64,000 nucleotides of DNA, taken from NCBI RefSeq assembly GCF_019059575.1, contig NW_024881619.1:868001-932000 (forward strand). The letters are read 5' to 3'. The stretch comes from Amphibalanus amphitrite. Its lineage: Eukaryota > Arthropoda > Thecostraca > Balanomorpha > Balanidae. The notes under the pieces are model-generated. The model was not told where the DNA came from. It saw only the letters and a program-made list of their open reading frames with translations, and ran no database searches. Below, piece after piece: positions 55,905-64,000 of the stretch. Every line of letters starts with the position of its first letter. Positions within the stretch are counted from its first letter, which is position 1. A program made the translations under genes and the position numbers.

Positions 55905-57517
55905 CCATGTTTGGCCGGGATTGCGATTCGGCGCATGTCGCCTCGCATTAGCCGCTCGTTTGCAGTCTTTAAGTGGTTTCAAACGTTCAAACATGGGATA
56001 TGATGTTGCTGCCATGCATTAGGGTGGGTGTCAAGGTCACCGGAAGGTCAGTTCAGGTCATTTACCTTTGATGACCTCGGTTCACATTTTCGAGTTCTAT
56101 AAGATTCTAGGCTAGTTTTTGGAGCTAAATTCGAATTTAGCAACCATTTGACCGTTTGCGAAGTAGTTTTGGTGCCTTCGTAACATGTTACGAGGCTGTC
56201 AGAGGCGGTTGCCACCTACTACGAACACCCGGCAAAACCCTTACTGGTTGACCTGACCTGACCTGACCCGACCTGGCCTAAATGCATGAAGACATAATCT
56301 ATAATCATAACTAACATAACATGATATTCGTGATCATCACCCCGAAAAAACATAGCAGCCACCCTTTACGATGCTCTAACAGGTCTCGATTTTCCCGACT
56401 TTTGGGTCATTGACCTGACCTGGAAGGTCAAGTGATGACGACCTATTACCTTAACACTCGCCGGCACAGGCCATTTTGCGTCCTTCGACGGCACAAGGGG
56501 GGTTGGTACGACCCCCCCTCGCGTTTGGCCCCTGATCGAGCTAGAGCTTCGCGGAAAAAAACGAGCGTGCTGCCCGTCACGAGAGGAAGCCGATGATATC
56601 CAAATTTAATGTCCTAGGTCATCGGGTGACCTTCCAGGTCAGGTCAATGACCCGAAAATCGGGAAAATCGGGACCTGTTAGAACGTCGTAAAGTGTGGCT
56701 GCTATGGGGTTTTTCGGGGTGCTGATCCGAATGATATCATGTGAGTTTTGATCACAGATGATGTCTTCATGCATTTAGTCCAGGTCGGGTCAGGTCAGGT
56801 CAGGTCAACCAGTAGGGGTCCTGCCGGGTATTCCCAGTAGGTGTCAACCGCCTCTGACAGCTTCGTAACATGTTACAAAGGCACCAAAACTAGGCTTCGT
56901 AAATGTTCATCGGGTTGCTAAATTCGAATTCAGCTCCAAAAACTGGCCTAGAAACATGTAAAACTCGAAAAAGTGAACCGAGGTCATCAAAGGTCACTGA
57001 CCTGACCTGACCTTCAGGTGACCTTGACATCCACCCTAATGCATGAGAGCAACATCAAATCACATGTTTGAACGTTTGAAAGCACGAAAAGCTTGCAGAA
57101 GCGCGGCTAATGCGAGTCGACATACGCCGAATCGTGATTCCGGCCAAACATGGTCTCGGAAAGAAGGTCACAGGTCAAAGGTCATTTGGGTCAGGGTCAT
57201 GAAATTTTAAGGGTAGGTGTAAAATTGATAAATGCGAGGGTACTGAAAGTTTCGTTGCAATCGGCAGCTTTTTACGTGAGTTATTCGCGAAAAAACCTTA
57301 GGGGGTTGCATCAACCCCCCCCCCCATGTGTCGGCGAGGGTCGGCGAGGGTTAAAATTGGGTATCATCGGCTTCCTTTCATCACGGGCAACACGGTCGTT
57401 TTTTCCACGAAGCTCTAGTTCGAGCAGGGTCAAAACGGCAAGGGGGAAGGTCCAACGGACCTTCCCCCCCCCCCCCCATATACGTTCGCAGCTGGAAAAT
57501 ACCAATACGGGCGAGGG
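55905..57517 (-). mobile_element. TTAA element F (reverse orientation, incomplete), carrying TTAA element E
   Basis: 55905-56450 and 57355-57517 together match one TTAA element in reverse orientation (element G is a close relative). Its outer end reads GGGCGAGGG followed by TTGA, a mutated TTAA, and has the hairpin GGGGGAAGGTCC-AAC-GGACCTTCCCCC at 57442-57477. The other end is lost in the GGCACC repeat array. Confidence 0.75.
56455..57350. mobile_element. TTAA element E, inserted in element F
   Basis: TTAA at 56451-56454 and 57351-57354. The right end is TCGGCGAGGG, duplicated in tandem over 10 bp, and the left end CACTCGCCGG has a changed third base. Hairpins lie at 56497-56518 and 57301-57325. 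896 bp. The target is the internal TTAA of the relative (context CCAATTTTAAGGTCC). Confidence 0.85.
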
Positions 57518-57631
57518 TTGATGGATTATTAGAGACAATTTTCCAGGCTGCCCCCCCCCCGTCAAATTCCCTTAAAAAAGGCTCTGTAATCATTTGTAGC
57601 AATGCGCATTCTAAGCATGCTGTATTTCAAC

Positions 57632-57668
57632 CACGGACGTATAAATAAAGTTTATTTATACGTCCGTG
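57632..57668. repeat. 37-bp near-perfect palindrome between 8-bp direct repeats
   Basis: CACGGACGTATAAATAAA, a single G, then the exact complement. Flanked on both sides by ATTTCAAC (57624-57631 and 57669-57676). Each arm contains AATAAA, so both strands carry a polyadenylation hexamer. Confidence 0.9.
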
Positions 57669-57889
57669 ATTTCAACAGAGTGTGAGGCTGCTGCTGCTGT
57701 GCTAGTTTTATTCTTGTGTGTTTGTATTGTTTTAATTTCCGAGAGGGTGTCGAAAAAGTCATTTAGACGAAACGCGTCCACCCAATGTGCTGTGTAACCC
57801 GTCTCAATATATAGATTTGTCTATTACTACTCATTCGTTTGAAAATTCTTTTCGTCGCGACTACTTTTTGTGAGTACACTCAACAGAAC

Positions 57890-58146
57890 ATGTCTCGCTG
57901 GTGCTGCCCTGCGGCGCCTGGCTGGCTGCCCAGGCTGTGTATACCTGGGGTCGGTTGCGACGGCAGAGGTGACGGCGGATCACTTGCACCGGACCTGGCC
58001 GCCGGTACGGAGCTGCCGCTCGGCCCTCTCAGCATGTCCAACCTCCTGAGACAGAAGACGACCCGGCGAGCGCTGACACTCCTCCTCTCACCGCTCGCAG
58101 CCGTACTGCTAGTCGTCAAGTTAGGCGACCTAGCCAGGTTTTCATG
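57890..58146 (+). CDS. Putative first coding exon with a signal-anchor segment; protein not recognised
   Basis: ATG at 57890, then an open frame to a strong donor (TTTTCATG|gtaagt at 58147). It encodes a Gly/Cys/Pro-rich start followed by basic residues and a hydrophobic stretch (LLRQKTTRRALTLLLSPLAA then VLLVV), the layout of a type II membrane protein such as a Golgi transferase. The next exon-like stretch (58240-58387, donor GTAAGC) reads VYKKVAEALFRSNRLK but in phase 0, whereas this exon ends in phase 2, so direct splicing would stop soon after. Either an exon is missing or one of the two is not real. Confidence 0.35.
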
Positions 58147-58239
58147 GTAAGTGAAGTAGGTAGTTGATTTCCAGTGATGGACTTTGGAGCCTAAATGCCT
58201 CGGTTATCAGTTTTTTTCCCTCTTTTTTGAGTAATTCAG

Positions 58240-58387
58240 TGTGACGTGTACAAGAAGGTGGCCGAGGCCCTATTCCGAAGTAACCGTCTAAAAATGCCTC
58301 ATTTCAAATGGTGGCCTTCCAAAGTTCTGTTCGTCTGCCAGTCGCTATACCTGCGTATACCGACTTGGCTGAAGCATTTTCCTATAG
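58240..58387 (+). CDS. Possible internal exon, unknown protein
   Basis: A CAG acceptor after a T-rich tract, an open frame (CDVYKKVAEALFRSNRLK, then WWPSKVLFVCQSLYLRI), and a GTAAGC donor. The splice signals are good, but the phase disagrees with the exon at 57890-58146 and no family was recognised. Confidence 0.3.
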
Positions 58388-58910
58388 GTAAGCTCAGGGG
58401 TGTCGCCGACGGAGATCCGGAGGTTGCACCCCACCCGGCACTCACTAATCAAAATAAACGTTAAACAGCACTGAACTTGCAATGAATCAAAGATTAACCC
58501 GGCGGCCACTGGGTGGGAGGGGGAGGGGCATATAGTTGCCCCCGTTACTTCTGCGACGAGTCGCAACGCGAAGAGATAGGCAAAGAAGCGAAACTTTGCA
58601 CTGATCCTCAATCCAAATTTGGTGTCGATCCCATTTGAAATGACGTCACAGTGACGGCAGAAGTCAAACTATAGATTTGCGACTGTTATGCAGTTGCCAG
58701 TTTTCTCACGATATATCCGATATATGGGACTGGGACCGAATATAAAGGGCCGATCATTGGTCAGGAACTATTGGAAGTGTGCTTAGATGTGTCAGGATAG
58801 CAGCACGAGCTGTTCAGTTCATTCAGTTGAGTTTTATGCTCTGGGACATCAGAAACGCTCCATATAGGAAAACGACAAAACTTTATGACATCACTGTGAC
58901 GTCATTTTAA

Positions 58911-59793
58911 CCCTCGCCCGTATTGGTGTTTTTCCAGCCGCGAACGTATAAGGGGGGGGGGGGGGTCCGTTGGACCCCCCCCCTTGCCGTTTCGCCCCTG
59001 ATCGAGCTAGAGCTTCGCGGAAAAAACGAGCGTGTTGTCCGTGACCAGAGGAAGCCGATGATACCCAATTTTAAGGTCCTAGGTCATTGGTTGACCTTGC
59101 AGGTCAGGTCAATGACCCCAAAGGCGGGAAAATCGGGACCTGTTAGAACGTCGTAAAGTGTGGCTGCTATGGGGTTTTTCGGGGTGCTGATCACGAATAT
59201 CATGTTAGTTTTGATCACAGTTGATGTCTTCATGTATTTAGGCCAGGTCGGGTCAGGTCAGGTCAGGTCAACCAGTAAGGGTATTCGTAGTAGGTGGCAA
59301 CCGCCTCTGACAGCTTCGTAACATGTTACGAAGGCACCAAAACTACTTCGTAAATGTTCATATGGTTGCTAAATTCGAATTCAGCTCCAAAAACTGGCCT
59401 AGAAACATGTAAAACTCGAAAAAGTGAACCGAGGTCATCAAAGGTCAATGACCTGACCTGACCTTCAGGTGACCTTGACACCCACCCTAATGCATGGGGG
59501 CAACATCATATCACATGTTTGAACGCTTGAAACCACGAAAAGACTGCAAACGCGCGGCTAATGCGAGCCGAAGTACGCCGAATCGCGATTCCAGCCAAAC
59601 ATGGTTTCGAAAAGTAGGTCACAGGTCAAAGGTCATTTGGGTCAGGGTCATGAAATTTTCAGGGTAGGTGTGAAATTGATGAACGCGAGGGTACTGAAAG
59701 TTTCGTCGTGATCGGCCGCTTTTTACAAGAGTTATTCGCGAAAAACCATGGGGGGGTCCGTTCGACCCCCCCCCCCCCCTATACGGGCGAGGG
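58911..59793. mobile_element. TTAA element G
   Basis: TTAA at 58907-58910 and 59794-59797; termini CCCTCGCCCGTAT / ATACGGGCGAGGG. Hairpins GGGGGTCC-GTT-GGACCCCC (58952-58983) and GGGGGGTC-CGTTC-GACCCCCC (59750-59779). 883 bp, close relative of elements B and E. This is the cleanest complete copy in the window. Confidence 0.9.
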
Positions 59794-59944
59794 TTAAGTG
59801 GTACAACCACCCAACTTTTCTCAAACATCGCCCAAGTATTCATTTGAAGCTATGCCAAGTTTTAAGTTCGTGGCCCATCAGGTTTCGGATACTCGAGGGC
59901 AGCGCTTTTTGAGGAGCGCTGTGGCCCGAAGGTTTGGACTTTGA

Positions 59945-60455
59945 ATTGTGAAAAACGCCCGCCCGCCGCAAAACGCAAACACCGCAAAACGCGCAAAACG
60001 CACGCCCGAACGCTAACGCAAACGTCCCAAAAAATAACAAACGCCCGCCCGCCGCAAACCGCAAATAAAAAAACGCAAAAAGCCGCAAAACAATAAAACC
60101 GCCCGCATCGCAGGCCCGCTAACCGCCAACCGAAAACGCCTAAAAATCGCCCGCCCGCCGCCAATAGCAAACACCGCAAAAAAAAAACGAAAAAGCGGCC
60201 GCCGACCGCAAACAAATTTAACACCGCAAACGACGCAAAAAAAAGAAAACCGCCTGCATCGACCGCCCGCTCGCCCGCCGCCAAAGCCAAACACCGCAAA
60301 AACACAAAACGCCCGCCCGCCGCAAAACGTAAACACCGTAAAACGTGCAAAACGCCCGCCCAAAACGCCAACGCAAACGTCGAAAAAAAATCGCCCGAAC
60401 GCCGCAAACCACACAAAAAAAAAACGCCGAAACGCCGAAAAAATAAAACCGCCCG
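59945..60455. repeat. Strand-asymmetric CGCCCGCC/GCAAAACGC repeat array
   Basis: About 500 bp built almost only of A, C and G on the plus strand, with units like CGCCCGCCCGCCGCAAAACG and AAACACCGCAAAACGC. T is nearly absent. Long minus-strand frames rich in F, G, R and L are a by-product. Confidence 0.85.
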
Positions 60456-60664
60456 CATCGCACCGACGCTAACTGCTAACGATTAAAGCTACAGGTCGCC
60501 TGGGCCCTTTCTTGAGACCAATAGCAGGTACCACTGATGGTCTTTGGTACTACATTCTTTACATTTTTATTTTCAAAATAACTTTCAGGTCATTGCAAAT
60601 CGACATGCCAGAAACTAGAAAAGTGTTCTTTCTATAAATACATTAATTAAGTAGCTCATTTTCA

Positions 60665-61735
60665 CGCAGATCGCCCCTATAACGAAGCTATAGAGCCTGG
60701 CGTAAAAACGAGCGTGTGTGTCGTTACGAGACGCAGCGATATTGACCCCCGATGTTAAGGCCTCAGGTCAACCGCGGTGGCCTCTGAGATTTAGGTCAAG
60801 TGACCCATGTCACGGGTTCAGTTTTTGGTATATAATCAACTTCCCAAAAATGCCTGCAGAGCTGCCATTTTGGCATCATTGTGTCCGCCTAGCTCCGGTG
60901 CGTCGAATAGTGTACTTTTTTGTTCGGGTGAGGTCAACTTAAGTAGTTGACTTTGTTGGGTCAGGGTCAGGTCAGAGCCTCATATGTCACGAAGCTGGGT
61001 AAAGAAGGTATATTGCATATCATTAGATTGGGAAGGTCTTCTCGAGTCCATGCTGGCTTTCCCGACTCTCTATCTCAATTTGATCGGGGGCTATTGACGA
61101 AAAACTCTTATGACCCTAGCCGTCATGCGCAAGGCCAGCAATGCAAAAGTGAAGCATCGGACCTTGCAAGGCAAGGAGTGCATGAAATCACGATGTCATG
61201 TGCTTGATATACAGTCTCCAAAATCACGTCGGAGGCGAACGAAATTCACGCGGGAATCTAAAAATGACGTCAGAACAATCAGGGCCCTCTGACCAGCCTG
61301 ACAAGTGACAGCTTCTCATCTCCTGTGAATAACCACTAGTGTCTGTGTCTGACCGCTAGGGCCCCTCTGACTCCTCAGTAGAGAGGAGGCCCTCTGTGGG
61401 TAGGAGGCCCTGTGTAGAGAGGAGGCCCCCTTAGAGAGGAGACCCCCTGTAGAGAGGAGGCCCTCTGCAAAAAGGAGGCCCTCTGTAAAAAAGAGGCATT
61501 CTGTAAAAAAGAGGCCCTCTGTAAAAAGGGGGCCCTCCGTAGAGAGCAGGCCCTTTGTAAACCCAAGCACAAGACATCGTGCTTGTAGTTTTAGATCATT
61601 TCCGGTGCCAAAATAAGTTTACATATTTCCTCATGGACTAATGCCTAATAGTGAGGTCACGTGACCGACCTGAACTCATGTGACCTTTAGGAAAAATCCG
61701 AGATATAGGTACAAGTTGTGAGACCTCTGGAGGAT
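60665..61735. mobile_element. TTAA-family fragment I (element A subfamily), interrupted by a GAGGCCCTCTGTA repeat
   Basis: 60665-61280 and 61590-61735 follow the interior of element A (CGAGCGTGTG..CGTTACGAGACGCAG, later GGAAAAATCCGAGATATA) in the same order. 61285-61560 is a separate array of GAGGCCCTCTGTAAAAAG-like units with CAGGGCCC at its left edge. Both element termini are missing. Confidence 0.6.
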
Positions 61736-61797
61736 AGCAGTACGTATGGAAAAGTGGGGTGGGATGGGGTGGGGAAGGGGGGTGGGGGGTCACTCAC

Positions 61798-61864
61798 CAT
61801 CGGTGGCCCACATTCCTTCGAATGGAGTGTCTATTGCCCCTCCGTAGTCCGTCTCCTCTAATTC
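61798..61864 (-). CDS. Isolated putative internal exon, gene unknown
   Basis: On the minus strand an acceptor GTGTAG is followed by 67 open bases (ELEETDYGGAIDTPFEG, then MWATD) and a consensus donor GTGAGT. The residues look like real protein, but I do not recognise the family and found no partner exon nearby. Confidence 0.35.
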
Positions 61865-61865
61865 C

Positions 61866-63371
61866 TACACCTGTCATCATGTTATAAATCAGTACCCGCA
61901 CGTAGGCCGAGCATGCCATGCCGGGGGATACCGTGCAGCGGTGTCGCAGTTCGGAGCACGGCTATATGCAGTGCACTGACCCGAAGCCGCTCGCCTCTCA
62001 CCGATGGCTGCAGGGCAAGAGATAAATAAGTGTTCCGAGAGCCGTCCAAGGGCATTGCATGCTCCATGAGTGTTTGGCATCTTTGCTTGCAGACGTTTGT
62101 CGGTAAACGGCCGTTCACCTGGGAACCCCGCGAACAGGTTAGGGAGTGGAGCGTCTGAGCGGCCGGTACATTGAACTCTTGGTGCAGCAACAAACAGAGA
62201 GGCGCGTGCATAATTTAATGCATGGTTATCATGGTGTAAGGCTTTGTGTGAGCCAGAGGACAGATGTTCCTAAAAGGGTGTGTATTGTGAACAATTTTTT
62301 AGTGTGAACAATTATAAATTCTAATCCCCGTAGCAGTCATATTCGCTCAAGAAGGTGAGGCTGCAAATTGGGAGGGGTTGCTGATGGGATCACTTGTCCT
62401 AAAGTCCTTATATGTTAAGGTGCAAAGTCGCTACATTATGTCTTGTTGATGTCGCAACGAGGACATAAGCAACAGAATATTAGATCTACCTACGAGCAGT
62501 TCTATTTGTATTGTCCTTACCGCCAGGCGCCACATTATCATGAGTATGCTACATGTATATGTACCATTGAACATAGCTGTATAAATGGATGTACCTCTAG
62601 AATTGACTTACCTTGGTTTAAATTCTCATTTAGTTTCCGAGTGAGTCCGTGGCTGGAGTCTAAATGCCCAAATGAAATTCAGACGCTTGAGGTACGTACA
62701 GGTCTCGCGGGTTTTAGCGGTAGGTTTTGCACCTAGAAAATTTAGTGTACTTCAGGCTATATCTTCGTCGTCTTAAGCTTTTAAGTGTTGAAGATGCGAT
62801 CGACTTGTTGGGTAACAAGCCGGCCATGATCGTGTAAAATGGCTTCATCGTAGATCGATTAGTTTCTGAGATATAACCGGAAATGTAAAAGTGCAAAACC
62901 TACCGCTTAATCTCGCGAGACCTGTACCTACCTACCATGACCATCAAACGCACCGAAGACAGTTTTTCATGGACCTATAATCCATATGCAATGTGTGAAA
63001 AGATAAGTGTCAACGTACAATGCACATATGTCCATTTTTTAACTTTAGTCCAATGGATGACCGATCGCGGCAAGTTACATGAATAATAATTCGTTTTCCC
63101 TTATATCGCATGTCTGGGCTCATTGGTATAATTGTCCGAATAAATGAAACGGCTATTAAGGGAAGATGGGGGAACACCGCCCTTTGGGGAACAGCGCCCA
63201 CCCCGATATCAGAAATATGAAAAGGTCTTGGGCGACAGCTGACTGTCTTCTGGCAGCGTGACGTCAACAGAAGTGCAGGCATGGGCAGTGCACCGCATTG
63301 TTTTAGGTGATTTGCGAGAAATTCCGAATTTTACGTTTCGTGAATACTTTTTTATACTTTTTGTAGCATAA
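61866..63371. other. Region without recognised genes
   Basis: No supported coding or repeat feature. Short open frames on both strands lack similarity. Confidence 0.35.
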
Positions 63372-63375
63372 TTAA

Positions 63376-64000
63376 CCCGGCCAGGCACGGGGGTAATCCC
63401 AACCACCGCAGCCCGGGGAGGGCGTTTTTCGCCCCCCCCCCCCCTCCACCTGTCTAACTTCGTAAATAAGGGAGAGCTACGGAAAAAAGCGATACCAAAC
63501 GAAAGGTCCTTACGAGACGATTCTAAAGCACCTAAAAATTTTGACCTCAGGTCAATTTTCAAGGTCAGAGGTCAAGGTCAAAGGCAAAAACCGGCACATG
63601 TGTAGTAATCTCAAAGTAAGCGTTCTGGACGACGGCAGAATGCATAAAACTGGCAAAATTGGTTGTCAAACGAAAAAAGAGAATCTGAGGATTCTGTAAA
63701 TATGGTCAAAATCAAAGGTCAATGTCAAGGTCATGCTTAAACTTGACCTTAAACTTTGCACTTTTTCGCACATCTTGCGTGCTAATTTCCAAAATGTTTG
63801 AAATGTTTTGAGGCTTAGTCCCTATTTGTGGATCATCTTACGACACAAGGCTGCGCAAAGGTCAAGGTCACAGAAAAGTATCCCTGCTAGAGGCTATTTC
63901 ACTGATTCAAGCTAGTAATAATAAATAAGACAATTTTGCCATCCGGAGGTTCTAAATAAAGGATTAGAGGAAATGGATGCCAGATTCGTGATCAGCGGGT
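63376..64000. mobile_element. TTAA element H, left part (runs off the window)
   Basis: TTAA at 63372-63375 followed by CCCGGCCAGGCAC, then a hairpin GGGCG-TTTTT-CGCCC within a G-run/C-run (63414-63445), then AGGTCA-rich sequence to the window end. The right terminus is not visible. Confidence 0.7.

Noticed and set aside
55258..56022. Gly/Pro-rich frames over the GGGGCACCAC array
   Set aside because: Repeat-derived on both strands with no unique domain.
59862..60463. A 198-residue minus-strand frame rich in Phe, Gly, Arg and Leu
   Set aside because: Entirely within the T-poor tandem repeat; other frames are also open, so it is compositional.
1..64000. CRISPR arrays, bacterial operons, rRNA or tRNA genes
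   Set aside because: Repeats are transposon or minisatellite type, genes are spliced, and no cloverleaf or rRNA block was recognised.

Overview
The window is animal nuclear DNA: intron-containing genes with GT-AG junctions and GC-rich exons, embedded in many transposable elements. A degenerate CCTAA/CCTAC tract (the complement of the arthropod telomere motif TTAGG), together with CR1-like, Jockey-like and Penelope-like retroelements, fits an arthropod, possibly a crustacean. This assignment is an inference and is not certain.

Host genes lie mainly at 0-27 kb. (1) The 3' half of a SEC14-like lipid-binding protein gene (+, coding exons 248-2700). (2) A carbohydrate sulfotransferase 15-like gene (+, coding exons 7340-12706) with a Golgi signal-anchor exon and both PAPS-binding motifs. 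(3) IMP4, the U3 snoRNP/ribosome-biogenesis protein (-, 18104-13605, seven coding exons, the first apparently carrying only the start codon). (4) RAD23, the UBL/UBA ubiquitin-receptor and XPC-partner protein (-, 26707-23132, five coding exons, complete). Genes 2 and 3 are convergent. Two weaker coding traces are a signal-anchor exon near 57.9 kb (+) and an isolated exon near 61.8 kb (-).

From 27 kb onward the window is almost entirely nested mobile DNA. At 27.3-29.8 kb lies an element with 29-bp terminal inverted repeats and a 9-bp target duplication. At 31.5-36.3 kb lies a CR1-like LINE with two intact ORFs joined through a textbook -1 frameshift heptamer. At 38.1-41.9 kb lies a Mutator-like element (a second copy is at 19.8-22.1 kb) carrying a hAT insertion. 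At 42.2-45.1 kb lies a broken Jockey-like LINE carrying a TTAA element. At 48.4-55.0 kb lies a Penelope-like element split by a TTAA element, which is itself split by three head-to-tail Helitron copies containing long GGGTA arrays. More TTAA elements follow at 55.9-63.4 kb.

The most striking system is the repeated TTAA-flanked element family (about 0.88-1.17 kb, piggyBac-like CCC termini, no transposase). Next to each terminus it carries a G-run/C-run hairpin whose stem bases differ between copies while remaining complementary, and its interior is dense in AGGTCA nuclear-receptor half-sites. At least eight full or partial copies are seen, and three insertions can be proved by empty sites or by restored reading frames. 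A second theme is tandem duplication anchored on exon edges: two splice donors and one terminal-exon end of the sulfotransferase gene and one splice acceptor of IMP4 have been amplified into short tandem arrays.
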